This document shows positions 45,275-54,405 of a stretch of 64,000 nucleotides of DNA, in pieces. Source of the stretch: Kribbella antiqua. Lineage in GTDB: Bacteria > Actinomycetota > Actinomycetes > Propionibacteriales > Kribbellaceae. The notes beneath the pieces are model-generated. The model made no database searches, was not told where the DNA came from, and was given only the letters and a program-made list of their open reading frames with translations. The stretch lies in the NCBI RefSeq assembly GCF_004345665.1, contig NZ_SLWR01000011.1, positions 248,001 to 312,000 on the forward strand, written 5' to 3'. The first letter of the stretch is position 1. Each line of letters starts with the position of its first letter. Both the position numbers and the translations under genes were made by a program.

Positions 45275-47158
45275 TCAGTGTGAGAGTCGCCAGACGCGAC
45301 AAGAGGTGATCCGGGTATCCGGGCCGACGACCGCTTCCAGCACCGGCGGCCCGGCCGAGACATCGATCCGGGTGGTCAAGCTGCGTGACTCGTTCAGGTA
45401 CGCCTCGACCATCGAGTGATCCACGAAGACCCGCAGTCTGCAGACGCCGTCGGCGAGCAGGACCGGACCGGACGCTTCGACCTCCGGCATCCAGCTGTCG
45501 TACGACGCAGCGCCGGGTCTGCTGACACCCAAGCTCCGGGCATCAACGCGGATCTCGGCGAGCAACCCGCCGGCCGGATCGACCAACCGGACCCGCAGCT
45601 CCTCGGTGTCCGGAAGTACGGCGTGCAGCTCCAACTCGAGCGTCGTACCGCTGACTGGCTGCGGCGACTCGGCCAGAAGCTCATCCCGCAGGAGAGCCAC
45701 CTCGCGCAGCGGGCTGATCGCCAGGTCGCCAGAGGGCGCAAGGGACAACTCCAGCGGAAGCCCGGCGTTGTGCGCCCAAGCCCAACGGCTCTGCACCTCG
45801 GGTGTTCTGCCGTCTTGAGTGATCGACCACAGGATCGTGCGGCCGTCCGCCAGGACATTGCCGCTCGGGCCGGTGAAATGCCGGCCGTAGTCGAAGCGGC
45901 TCGGCTCGTCGTGATCGGGACTGAAGGTAGCGGCATCGGCATCCCAGCGACCGACCCAGTACAAGACCTCGACCACCCGCCCGGCCGGTACTCGCTGCCA
46001 CCACGGGCAGACCAGCAGGACATGCCGCTGCCCGCCCTGCTCATCCTTGATCGGCAGCAGAACTGGCAGTTCCCACATCTCGCCGACCTCTGGATGCTGA
46101 TGCCGGTCGCCGATCAGGAGAAGCCCGGCGGCCTCTCCCCAGTTCGCCCCGTCGTCCGATCTGTACAGCACAGCCGTGCCGCCCTGGTCGCGCACCCCGG
46201 CGCCGACCAGCATGAACCAGCCGGACTCCTCCCGCCAGACGAACGGATCGCGGAACTGTCCGGCCATGAGTTCGTGCCCGCCGACCTCCACCGGGAGCTC
46301 GATCAACAGCTTCTCGTCAGCCACCCAGGAGTCCCCGACAGGCCGGGCGACGGCGACCGCCTGATCCGGCGACCGGCCGAAGTCTCCGGCGGTGAAGAAC
46401 AGCAGCGGCTCCCCGTGGTCGTCGAGAACGCTGCTGCCGCTCCAGATCCCGTCCGGAGCCACCTCCACCTGATCCGGTCGCAACGCGGGCGGCAGATGGG
46501 TCCAATGCACCAGATCTGTGCTGGTGGCATGCCCCCACTCGATCCCGCCCCAGAACGGACCGCGCCGATTCGCCTGATAGAAGACGTGGTGCACCTCGCC
46601 GATCTGGATCGCACCATGCGGTTCGTTCATCCAGTGCGCCGGCGGCATGAAGTGGTACTCGGGCCGGTTCGGGTCCGGCCGCCGGTACGACGCCAGTTCC
46701 TCGACGACATCGAGATCCGCCAGTCCCGGCGATCCCGCCGGCGTCTCGACAGCGGCCGTCACACGTACGTCGCGAATCGGTCCACACGCCGGGTCGTCGT
46801 ACGAACCGGCACGACGACCGACGACCCACCACCCCTGATCCGGCACGGCCGGAAACCCTTCCTGCCAAGGGCTCGACGCCACGCAGTCGCCGTCGACGTA
46901 CAAGCTGATCTCCGACTCCCCGGACACAGCGGTCAGGCGCACCCAGCGGCCGAGACTCAAGGCGTCCGAGGCGGTCAAGGCGATCCGCTGTCCCGAGGTT
47001 GCGACCTCCACGCAGGGACGTCCGCGCCGGTCGTACGCGAGGGTCAGCTGCTCGTCCGGGTCGTCACCCCAGCTGACCAGGCCGGACGGCCGACCGGTCA
47101 GCGAGGTGAGCGACAGCGGCGCGAACACCGCTTCGACCCGAGTTGGCCGCTGTGTCAC
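45275..47158 (-). CDS. Glycoside hydrolase family 32 protein with unusual WMNEP motif
   Basis: 627 aa. The N-terminal 145 residues form a lectin-like beta-sandwich (RIALTASDALSLGRWVRLTA), followed by the five-blade propeller (about 165-460) and a C-terminal beta-sandwich (VDHSMVEAYLNES). The usual WMNDPNG of GH32 reads WMNEPHG here, with Glu179 at the nucleophile position; the RDP motif (FRDPF, Asp304) is normal, and the EC motif reads MWELP with Glu363 and Leu in place of Cys. There is no signal peptide. The GTG start overlaps the binding-protein stop (GTGA, 47155-47158). It is predicted to cleave fructans brought in by the adjacent ABC importer. Confidence 0.88.
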   Translation of the reverse strand: MTQRPTRVEAVFAPLSLTSLTGRPSGLVSWGDDPDEQLTLAYDRRGRPCVEVATSGQRIALTASDALSLGRWVRLTAVSGESEISLYVDGDCVASSPWQEGFPAVPDQGWWVVGRRAGSYDDPACGPIRDVRVTAAVETPAGSPGLADLDVVEELASYRRPDPNRPEYHFMPPAHWMNEPHGAIQIGEVHHVFYQANRRGPFWGGIEWGHATSTDLVHWTHLPPALRPDQVEVAPDGIWSGSSVLDDHGEPLLFFTAGDFGRSPDQAVAVARPVGDSWVADEKLLIELPVEVGGHELMAGQFRDPFVWREESGWFMLVGAGVRDQGGTAVLYRSDDGANWGEAAGLLLIGDRHQHPEVGEMWELPVLLPIKDEQGGQRHVLLVCPWWQRVPAGRVVEVLYWVGRWDADAATFSPDHDEPSRFDYGRHFTGPSGNVLADGRTILWSITQDGRTPEVQSRWAWAHNAGLPLELSLAPSGDLAISPLREVALLRDELLAESPQPVSGTTLELELHAVLPDTEELRVRLVDPAGGLLAEIRVDARSLGVSRPGAASYDSWMPEVEASGPVLLADGVCRLRVFVDHSMVEAYLNESRSLTTRIDVSAGPPVLEAVVGPDTRITSCRVWRLSH

Positions 47159-48750
47159 TTCGTCCCCCGGTAGCGGTCGTACGCCTTCTGGTAGATGTCG
47201 ACGTACTCATCGAGTCCGGCGCCCTTCAGTTGCTGCAGGTAGCCGTCCCAGTCCTTCTCGACACCGCCGCGCACGATCCAGCCCGCTCGCCGCTCGTCCA
47301 CCAGGGCCTTGAGTTCGGTGTTGATCTCGCCGATCCGCTGCAACTCTTCCTGGGTGAAGAACACGAGCGGGTAGGACTGCTTCTCGGCGTACGGGAGGTA
47401 GATGCGCTCGAGGTCGCTCTGCCGCTGAGCAGCCCGCGGCTCCGGCGCGACGACGTTCTTGAAGTCCTCCTTGAGGATCACACGAGGTCCACCCGGAGCG
47501 ATCCGCTGCTTGCGCTCGCCGGCACTCTCACCGGCCTTGTCCGGCATGCTGACCAGGACGCCGGCGGAGTTCTTCTGCAGGCCCTCGCCGATAGGCCCCC
47601 ACGCGACCTGCGCCGACATCACCGGGTCGTACAGACGATCGACCCAGCGCATGGTGGCCTCGGGGTGCTTGTTGACCCTGGTGATCGCAAAGGCGTCCCG
47701 GGCGTAGTCGCCACCGTTGGCGCGGCCGACCAGTCGGCCCGACGGTCCTTCCAGCGGGCCCATCAGGGTGTAGTCACGGGTCCGCGCCGCGCCGACGACC
47801 TCTTCGGTCTCCCACCACACGAACGAACCGAGCACCTCGTCCTTGCTCTTGCCCTTGGCAAGGTACTGCGTGTCGGTCTGGGTGAAGGACTCGGCATCGA
47901 TCAGCCCTTCGGTGTACCACTGGTGCAGGGTGGCGATCGCGTCGCGGTACTGCGGCTGCGACGCGGTGTGGATCACCTTGTCGTCGCGGACGATCCGGTG
48001 ATCGGGGTTGTCCGGCATCCCGCTCAGCGCGGCGAACAGGTCACCGGCATCGGCGCACCACCAGCCGCCGATGAAGCTCAACGGAATCTCGTCGGCCTTG
48101 CCGTTGCCGTTCGGGTCCCCCGTCTTGAAGGCCTGCAGGACCCGGTGGTACTCGTCGATCGTGGTCGGCATCGACAGCCCGAGCTTGGCCAGCCAGGTCT
48201 TGTTGAGCGACCAGAAGAACGGCACCGTGCCGATCCCCAGTTCCTCCGAGGCGGGCAGGGTGTAGATGTGCCCGTCCGACGCCGTCACTGCCGCCTTGAT
48301 CTCCGGGCGCTTCTCGAAGACCTTCTTCAGGTTCGGCGCGTACTTGTCGATCAGGTTCTCCAGCGGGACCAGCGTGCCGTTCGCGCCGTACGTCGCGATG
48401 TCGGAGTCGGTGAAACCCGTGTTGTAGAAGGCGTCGGGCAGATCACCGCTGGCGAGCAGGAGGTTCTTCTTCTCCTTGTAGACGGTCTCCGGCAGGTTCT
48501 GCCACTCGATCGTGACGTTCGTGTCGCGCTGCCACTGCTTCACCAGCGTCATGCTGTTGAAGTCCGGGGCCAACGGCGCCTTGACGCCGGAGAACTTCAG
48601 CGTCAACGGCTGCTCGACGATCGGCAGCCCCTCCGCCCGGAACCCGGCGGTCTCGGCCGCCTTGTCGTCGGAGCCGGTCGAGCCGCCGCTACAGGCGGAC
48701 ACCAGACCGCCCGTCAGCAGCAGCGCGATGGCCACCATTCCCCTTTTCAT
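47155..48750 (-). CDS. ABC transporter solute-binding lipoprotein (LplA type, fructan operon)
   Basis: 531 aa. ATG 48750 after GGAGGTTGGC starts a lipoprotein signal with lipobox LVSAC (Cys20). The mature domain is a large type-2 extracellular binding protein (about 500 aa, as in LplA-like oligosaccharide binders). Its 3' end overlaps the GH32 start, and two permease genes lie directly upstream, so the substrate is probably a fructose-containing oligosaccharide (inference from the GH32 genes). A LacI-type operator copy lies 13 bases before the start. Confidence 0.9.
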   Translation of the reverse strand: MKRGMVAIALLLTGGLVSACSGGSTGSDDKAAETAGFRAEGLPIVEQPLTLKFSGVKAPLAPDFNSMTLVKQWQRDTNVTIEWQNLPETVYKEKKNLLLASGDLPDAFYNTGFTDSDIATYGANGTLVPLENLIDKYAPNLKKVFEKRPEIKAAVTASDGHIYTLPASEELGIGTVPFFWSLNKTWLAKLGLSMPTTIDEYHRVLQAFKTGDPNGNGKADEIPLSFIGGWWCADAGDLFAALSGMPDNPDHRIVRDDKVIHTASQPQYRDAIATLHQWYTEGLIDAESFTQTDTQYLAKGKSKDEVLGSFVWWETEEVVGAARTRDYTLMGPLEGPSGRLVGRANGGDYARDAFAITRVNKHPEATMRWVDRLYDPVMSAQVAWGPIGEGLQKNSAGVLVSMPDKAGESAGERKQRIAPGGPRVILKEDFKNVVAPEPRAAQRQSDLERIYLPYAEKQSYPLVFFTQEELQRIGEINTELKALVDERRAGWIVRGGVEKDWDGYLQQLKGAGLDEYVDIYQKAYDRYRGTK

Positions 48751-48762
48751 GCCAACCTCCAG

Positions 48763-48774
48763 TTATACGTATCA
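48763..48774. promoter_or_regulatory. Second LacI operator candidate, before the binding-protein gene
   Basis: TTATACGTATCA, a near-palindrome around ATACGTAT, identical over at least 13 bases (GTTATACGTATCA) to the site at 51735-51746. It lies 13 bases upstream of ATG 48750 in a 61-base gap and suggests separate control of the binding-protein and hydrolase part of the operon. Confidence 0.7.
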
Positions 48775-48811
48775 GCAGACCGACCCGGCGGATCTGTCCA
48801 CACAAGTTCTG

Positions 48812-49747
48812 TCAGCCCTTGAGCGCGCCCTCGACCCCACCACGGCTCAGGTACCGCTGGGCGAAGGGCGACAACAGCAGCAGCGGCACGGTGGAGACGA
48901 CGATCATGCCGTACTTGATCAGCTCGCCGAGCCGTTGTTGTTCGGCGTACGACGAGAGGTCGCTGCTCAGGTTGCCGGAGGCGGACACCTCCGATTGCAC
49001 CAGGATGTTGCGCAGCACGAGCTGGAGCGGGAACTTCGACTCGTCGGTGAGGAAGATCAGCGCGTCGAAGAACGCGTTCCAGTTCCATACCAGGTGGATC
49101 AGCACCATCACCGCGATCAGCGGTTTGGCCAACGGCAGTGCGATCCGCAGGAAGAACTTCAACTCGCTCGCGCCGTCCAGGTACGCCGCCTCGCGCACCT
49201 CGACCGGAATCGCGGAGGTGAAGTAGGTACGGGCGATCAGCAGGTTCCAGACCGCGACGGCGTTGGGCAGGATCATCGCCCAGACGGTGTTGAGCATGCC
49301 CAGCTCCTTCACCACCAGGTAGCGCGGGATCATGCCGCCGTCGAAGAACAACGTGACCAGGAACAGCGCCGTGATGGCGTTGCGCCAGGGCAGCTCCTTG
49401 CGGGACAGGGCGTAGCCGGCGGTCAGGATCAGCGCCACACTCAGCGCGGTCGCCAGCGACGTGTAGGTCAGCGAGTTCACGACGCCGCGCCAGACCCGGG
49501 GATCGGCCAGCAGGCGGCGATAGCCGTCGAGAGTGAAGCCCTCCGGCAGCACCCACACCCGGCCGTTGTTCACAGCATCCGGCTCGCTGAACGACGCGAT
49601 CACGATGAAGTAGAGCGGATAGATGATCGCCAGTACGGCGCCGCCGAGCAGCGCCGCGACCACGACGGTGTACGCCCGGTCGCCGCGATCGATGCTCATC
49701 GGCTTGGTCCTGGCGGGGCGGGCCAAGCTGAGCGTCGTACCGGTCAT
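48812..49747 (-). CDS. ABC transporter permease, LplC/MalG type
   Basis: 311 aa with six predicted helices; EAA loop seen as VEVREAAYLDGASELKFFLR. The N-terminal external loop carries SEPDAVNNGRVWVLPEGFTL, the usual sequence in LplC-like oligosaccharide permeases. ATG 49747 overlaps the stop of the partner permease (ATGA). It is followed after 61 bases by the binding-protein gene. Confidence 0.92.
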   Translation of the reverse strand: MTGTTLSLARPARTKPMSIDRGDRAYTVVVAALLGGAVLAIIYPLYFIVIASFSEPDAVNNGRVWVLPEGFTLDGYRRLLADPRVWRGVVNSLTYTSLATALSVALILTAGYALSRKELPWRNAITALFLVTLFFDGGMIPRYLVVKELGMLNTVWAMILPNAVAVWNLLIARTYFTSAIPVEVREAAYLDGASELKFFLRIALPLAKPLIAVMVLIHLVWNWNAFFDALIFLTDESKFPLQLVLRNILVQSEVSASGNLSSDLSSYAEQQRLGELIKYGMIVVSTVPLLLLSPFAQRYLSRGGVEGALKG

Positions 49748-50673
49748 CTCAGACCCCCCCAGCCACGGCGAGCCCGCCGTACGACGAGATGGAACGTCAC
49801 CAGCAGGGCGAGGTTGACGACCGAGTTGAACAGTCCGATCGCGGCGCTGTAGCTGAACTGCGCCTGCTGCAGACCTGCCTGATACACGTAGGTCTGGATC
49901 ACCTGGGAGGTCTCCCGGTTCAGCGGGGTCTGCATCAGCAAGGCCTTCTCGAAACTGATGTTCATCAAGTTGCCGACAGCAAGCATGAACAGGACGACAA
50001 TGGTCGGCAGGATGCCGGGGACGTCGATGTTGCGGATCCGCTGCCAGCTGTTGGCGCCGTCGACGCGGGCGGCATCGTGCAGGGCCTGATCGATCCCGGC
50101 CAGGGCGGCCAGGTAGATCACCATCTGGAAGCCCGACTCCTGCCAGACGGTCGAGCCGACGAAGATCGGCCGGAACCAGTCCGGCGATCCCATGAAGAGG
50201 ATCGGATCGCCACCGAAGAGGCCGATCAGGTGGTTGATCAGTCCGGACCGCGGCGACAACAGCACGTACATCATGCCCACGACAACGACCGTGGAGATGA
50301 AGGTCGGCGAGTACAGCACCGCACGGACGAACGATCGCAGCCGGCCGTCGCGCAGATTGTTGATCATCAGCGCGAGCAGGATGGGCACCGGGAACGCGAC
50401 CAGCAGGTTGACGACGGCGAGCGTCAGTGTGTTGCCGACCACCCGGTCGAACTGCGGTGAGGCGAAGAACCGCTCGAAGTGCTGCCAGCCGACGAACGGA
50501 CTACCGCTGAATCCGTCGATCGGGTTGAAGTTGCGGAACGCGATCTGAACGCCGTACATCGGCCAGAACTTGAACACCACCAGGTAAATCAAGGCCGGCA
50601 GCACCAGCAGGTACAGCTGCCACAACCGGCTCATCCGGCGAAGCACACCGGGTGCGGTCATCGGGGTGGTCAC
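49744..50673 (-). CDS. ABC transporter permease, LplB/MalF type
   Basis: 309 aa with six predicted helices; start MSRLWQLYLLVLPALIYLVV region, EAA loop QALHDAARVDGANSWQRIRN, and PTIVVLFMLAVGNLMNISFE typical of LplB-like subunits. GTG 50673 is chosen because GGGAGG lies six bases upstream and the codon overlaps the LacI stop (GTGA at 50670-50673); ATG 50661 is an alternative. Confidence 0.92.
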   Translation of the reverse strand: MTTPMTAPGVLRRMSRLWQLYLLVLPALIYLVVFKFWPMYGVQIAFRNFNPIDGFSGSPFVGWQHFERFFASPQFDRVVGNTLTLAVVNLLVAFPVPILLALMINNLRDGRLRSFVRAVLYSPTFISTVVVVGMMYVLLSPRSGLINHLIGLFGGDPILFMGSPDWFRPIFVGSTVWQESGFQMVIYLAALAGIDQALHDAARVDGANSWQRIRNIDVPGILPTIVVLFMLAVGNLMNISFEKALLMQTPLNRETSQVIQTYVYQAGLQQAQFSYSAAIGLFNSVVNLALLVTFHLVVRRARRGWGGLR

Positions 50674-51710
50674 TTCGCACCTCCCGGTCCGGCGACCGAC
50701 GAGCGCTCCACCAGGGGACACCCGACGGCCTCGATCGCCGGCGTCACGTCTCCCGACAGCAGGCGCCCGACGCCGACCCGGCCCATCTCCGCGAACGGCA
50801 ACGCCATCGTGGTGAGTCCCGGCCGCAGGTGGGCGGCGATCAGCGTCTGGTTGTCGAACCCGATGATCGAGACGTCATCCGGGATGCGCAGGCCGAGATC
50901 CGCGGCGGCCTGGTACGCACCCCACGCGGTCCGGTCGTTGCCGCAGAAGATCGCCGTCGGTGGACGCTTGCGGTCCAGCAACCGGGCAGCATGCTGGTAC
51001 GCCGATTCGGCGTCACCGTCACCGTGCTTGATCAACGTCTTGTCGACGCGCAGGCCGGCGGCGGTCACCGCATCCACGAAGCCTCGCTCCCGATCGATCG
51101 CGGCGGGCAGCCGCGACGACAGCGTGTTGATATTGATGAACCCGACCCGCTCATGACCGTGGTCGATCAGGTACTGCGTCGCCGCGCGGCCACCGCCATA
51201 CTCGTCCGGCACGACCGACGGGAGCGAGCCGTCCTCGGTCTCCGCGTTGAGCACCACCGTCGGCACCTCCCGCAGCGCGGCCGGTACCTTGAGCCGCCGG
51301 TGATACATCGCCGCGTAGACGATGCCGTCGACCTGACGGGACAGCAGTGAGTCGATCGCGCGCTCCTCGAGCACCCGGTCCCCGCCGGTGTTGACGATCA
51401 GCATCAGGTGACCGTCCACCCAGGCCCGGTCCTGCGCGCCCTCGATGATCTCCCCGGCGAACGGCGTACTCGCAACAATGTCGCCGACGAAGCCGATCAG
51501 CCGTGAGTGCCCTTCCCGCAACGACTTCGCCGCGGAGTTCACCCGGTAGCCGAGCTCGGCCACCGCGTCCATCACCCGGGCCCGGGTCTCGGCGGACACC
51601 CGCGACCCGTCGACCTCGTTCAGCACCATGCTGACCGTGGCCTGACTGACCCCGGCGGCCCGAGCGACATCATGCATCGTCGGACCGGACCGGGCTGATC
51701 GTCGTGGCAT
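50670..51710 (-). CDS. LacI-family regulator of the fructan-type operon
   Basis: 346 aa. The HTH is TMHDVARAAGVSQATVSMVL, with the hinge RVMDAVAELGYRVNSAAKSL; the sensor ends RIPDDVSIIGFDNQTLIAAH. It is the first gene of the operon LacI-permease-permease-binding protein-GH32-GH32/68, all on the minus strand with overlapping ends. The same operator-like palindrome occurs 25 bases upstream of its start and 13 bases upstream of the binding-protein gene, fitting autoregulation. Confidence 0.93.
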   Translation of the reverse strand: MPRRSARSGPTMHDVARAAGVSQATVSMVLNEVDGSRVSAETRARVMDAVAELGYRVNSAAKSLREGHSRLIGFVGDIVASTPFAGEIIEGAQDRAWVDGHLMLIVNTGGDRVLEERAIDSLLSRQVDGIVYAAMYHRRLKVPAALREVPTVVLNAETEDGSLPSVVPDEYGGGRAATQYLIDHGHERVGFININTLSSRLPAAIDRERGFVDAVTAAGLRVDKTLIKHGDGDAESAYQHAARLLDRKRPPTAIFCGNDRTAWGAYQAAADLGLRIPDDVSIIGFDNQTLIAAHLRPGLTTMALPFAEMGRVGVGRLLSGDVTPAIEAVGCPLVERSSVAGPGGAK

Positions 51711-51734
51711 CGGGGCCTTCCAGGGGAGAGTTGG

Positions 51735-51746
51735 TTATACGTATCA
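51735..51746. promoter_or_regulatory. First LacI operator candidate, before the LacI gene
   Basis: TTATACGTATCA, the same sequence as at 48763-48774. On the minus strand a possible promoter, TTGACG (51791-51786) and TACCGT (51767-51762) with an 18-base gap, lies just upstream, so a bound repressor would block the start of transcription. Confidence 0.7.
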
Positions 51747-51799
51747 CTTGAACTGCGCATGACGGTACGTCCAGCTGAAAGCCGCCGTCAAGACCTCAG

Positions 51800-53044
51800 T
51801 TAGGGGACTGAGCGGATTTGGTGGACCAGGGCGGCGGCCAGGAGGGTTACGGCGGTGGCCAGGAGGTAGAGGACCGGGTAGCCGCCCAGGGACTTGACGA
51901 TGGGGGCGGCGACGGCAGGGGCGATGACTTGGGGAAGGGAGTTGGCGATGTTGATGACGCCGAGGTCTTTGGCGCGGTCATTGGCGCTGGGGAGGACTTC
52001 GGTGAGGAGGGCGAAGTCGACGGAGAGGTAGACGCCGAAGCCGGCGCCGAGGATGATCGCGCCGGTGATGGCGCCGGGCCAGGTGGGCCAGAAGGCGAGG
52101 ACGACGCCGGCGATGCCCATCACCACGCCGGAGCAACTGACGAAGATCTTGCGGCGGGCGATCCGGTCGGACCATTTGCCGAAGGCAATGGCGGTGATCA
52201 GGACGCAGAGGCTGTAGATCGCGGTCAGGACGAGTACGCCGGTGTCCGCGTCGTCGATGCCGACTTCGTCCTGCAGGTAATAGAAGAGGTAGAGGGTGCC
52301 GAGCGCGTTGCCGACATTGAAGAGGAAGCGCGTCAGCCAGCCCCAGCCGAAGTCCGGGTAACGCCGCGGGCTGATCCAGAAGGACCGCAGGAAGTCGCGC
52401 ACGATCAGCGGTGAACGCGCAGTCAGCGGAGCGTCACCGCTACCCCAGAGATACGGCAGCACGGACAACAGCAAGAACGAAGCACAGGCGACGTACCCGA
52501 GCCCGATGCCACCGACGGCCGTAGCGAGACCGGTACCGACCAGCGCGCCCAGCACTTGAGCCAACGCAACCCATCCCCCGACCACCCCACGCTGGAGAAT
52601 AGGCACTCGATCCGGCACCGTCGCGGTGATTGCCGCGAGCAACGCGTTGCCGAACAGTTGCATCAGGCACCAGCCCAGCACCATCCAGGCTACGGCGCCC
52701 GCACCGGCCAGCACGAGCAGACCGGCTACACCCCCAATGGCACCAGCGAAAACCCAAGGCACCCGGCGGCCGAAGCGGGACGTCGTACGGTCGGAAATTG
52801 CCCCGAACAACGGGTTTGCCACCACCGACACCGCGGCGCCGACGCCCGTCACCAACCCGAACACGAACTCCTTGTTGCCGGGAGCAACCGCCTCGGACTG
52901 CTTCGCGAGCAGCACCTGGATCGGCCCGAGCCACGCCGCGAACACGCCGACATTCGCCAGTACGACGGCCGCAGTCCACCGCGGCCGGACCCGGGCGGTC
53001 GGCTCCGCCAGCGCCGCCGGCACCATCGCCGGCTCGGGGATCAT
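51800..53044 (-). CDS. MFS / GPH-type sugar transporter
   Basis: 414 aa with twelve predicted helices. Loops such as NPLFGAISDRTTSRFGRRVP and FGKWSDRIARRKIFVS match the MFS and GPH cation-symporter pattern. ATG 53044 overlaps the stop of the GH1 gene (ATGA), so transport and hydrolysis are coupled: it probably brings in a beta-glucoside for the GH1 enzyme. The longer frame upstream lies inside the GH1 gene and is rejected. Confidence 0.9.
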   Translation of the reverse strand: MIPEPAMVPAALAEPTARVRPRWTAAVVLANVGVFAAWLGPIQVLLAKQSEAVAPGNKEFVFGLVTGVGAAVSVVANPLFGAISDRTTSRFGRRVPWVFAGAIGGVAGLLVLAGAGAVAWMVLGWCLMQLFGNALLAAITATVPDRVPILQRGVVGGWVALAQVLGALVGTGLATAVGGIGLGYVACASFLLLSVLPYLWGSGDAPLTARSPLIVRDFLRSFWISPRRYPDFGWGWLTRFLFNVGNALGTLYLFYYLQDEVGIDDADTGVLVLTAIYSLCVLITAIAFGKWSDRIARRKIFVSCSGVVMGIAGVVLAFWPTWPGAITGAIILGAGFGVYLSVDFALLTEVLPSANDRAKDLGVINIANSLPQVIAPAVAAPIVKSLGGYPVLYLLATAVTLLAAALVHQIRSVP

Positions 53045-54405
53045 CCGCGACTCTGGTGGATGCGACTCTGGCGGATGACGTCGCGGAACCAGTGGTACGA
53101 CGCTTTCGGCGTCCGGACCTGGGTGTCGAAGTCGACGTGCACCAGGCCGAAGCGCTGCGAATACCCCGCCGCCCACTCGAAGTTGTCGAGCAACGACCAC
53201 TGGAAGTACCCGCGCACGTCCACGCCGTCGTCGATCGCCTGCTTCAAAGCGCGAAGGTACCCGTCCAGGTAGTCGATCCGCCGCTGATCATCCACCGGGT
53301 CGTCGAACGAGCAGCCGTTCTCGGTGATGTAGATCGGTGGCAGCCGGTCGCCGTACCGGTCCTTGAAAGTCCGCAGGATCTCGCCGAAGGCCGCCGGCGC
53401 GATCGGCCAGCCGAAGTCGGTCTTCGGGTACCCAGACAGCTCCCGCGGCTCGAACGGCAGGCCCGGCGGAAGCAGGATGCCGTCGGTCGCCGCAGTGTCG
53501 GCTTGGCCCGTCGCGGCGCCCACGGAGACGGGCGCATAGTGGTTGATACCGAAGAAGTCGAGCGGAGTGGAGATGACGGCCAGATCGTCAGATACCGGAC
53601 CGGGCATGGCCGCGTCGAAGCCGGAGGGGTAGGTGCCGAGCAGGATCGGATCGGCGAACAGCCAGTTGATCAGGTTGTCGTACAGCTGCGCCGCTTCTTT
53701 GTCCTCGACGCTGTCGCTGGCGGGCCAGGTCGGTGCGTGGTTGCTGGCGATCCCGATGTTCGCCGCGCCGCCCGCCCGCAGCGCCTGTACGGCGCGACCG
53801 TGCGCCAGGAGCTGATGATGAGCGACCGGCAGCGCGTCGAACAGCAACTCCTTCCCGGGCGCGTGCGCACCGAGCGAGTACCCCATCAGCGTGATCACCA
53901 TCGGCTCGTTGATCGTGATCCACATCGGCACCCGATCCGCGAACCGCGCGGCAAGAATCCCCGCATAGTCGGCGAACCGGTCGCAGATGTCGCGATCGAG
54001 CCAGCCGCCCGCGTCCTCCAGCGGCTGCGGGGTGTCCCAGTGGTACAGCGTCGGCGCCGGCTGGATCCCGGCCTCCAGCAGCGCGTCGATCAGCCGGTCG
54101 TAGAAATCCAGCCCGGCGACCTCGGCCGGCCCCTTTCCCGTCGGCTGGATCCGCGGCCAGGCGAACGAGAACCGGTAGGTGTCGATACCGAGGTCCCGCA
54201 TCAGCGCGACGTCCTCGGCGTACCGGTGATAGTGGTCGCAGGCAACCACCCCGGTGTCGCGGTTCAGGATCCGGCCGGGCTCGGCGCAGAACGTGTCCCA
54301 GGTCGAGAGACCGCGACCGCCTTCGGTCACGGCCCCTTCGATCTGGTACGCCGACGTCGACACGCCCCAGCGGAAGTCGGGGCCAAAGGCAAGATCAGCT
54401 GTCAT
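53041..54405 (-). CDS. Family 1 glycoside hydrolase (beta-glucosidase)
   Basis: 454 aa, the usual length. The catalytic acid/base lies in WITINEPMV (Glu167) and the nucleophile in IYITENG (Glu362); the sugar-site YHWDTPQPLEDAGGW is intact. There is no signal peptide, so it hydrolyses imported beta-glucosides in the cytoplasm. ATG 54405 (MTADLAFG) is used; it lies 11 bases inside the end of the YbjQ-like gene and has a GAGGA site. Earlier ATGs at 54420 and 54414 are possible. Confidence 0.94.
   Translation of the reverse strand: MTADLAFGPDFRWGVSTSAYQIEGAVTEGGRGLSTWDTFCAEPGRILNRDTGVVACDHYHRYAEDVALMRDLGIDTYRFSFAWPRIQPTGKGPAEVAGLDFYDRLIDALLEAGIQPAPTLYHWDTPQPLEDAGGWLDRDICDRFADYAGILAARFADRVPMWITINEPMVITLMGYSLGAHAPGKELLFDALPVAHHQLLAHGRAVQALRAGGAANIGIASNHAPTWPASDSVEDKEAAQLYDNLINWLFADPILLGTYPSGFDAAMPGPVSDDLAVISTPLDFFGINHYAPVSVGAATGQADTAATDGILLPPGLPFEPRELSGYPKTDFGWPIAPAAFGEILRTFKDRYGDRLPPIYITENGCSFDDPVDDQRRIDYLDGYLRALKQAIDDGVDVRGYFQWSLLDNFEWAAGYSQRFGLVHVDFDTQVRTPKASYHWFRDVIRQSRIHQSRG

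Noticed and set aside
45416..48822. Two long plus-strand frames opposite the GH32 and binding-protein genes
   Set aside because: Antisense shadows of the operon caused by G/C at third positions; the minus strand has the GH32 motifs and the lipobox.
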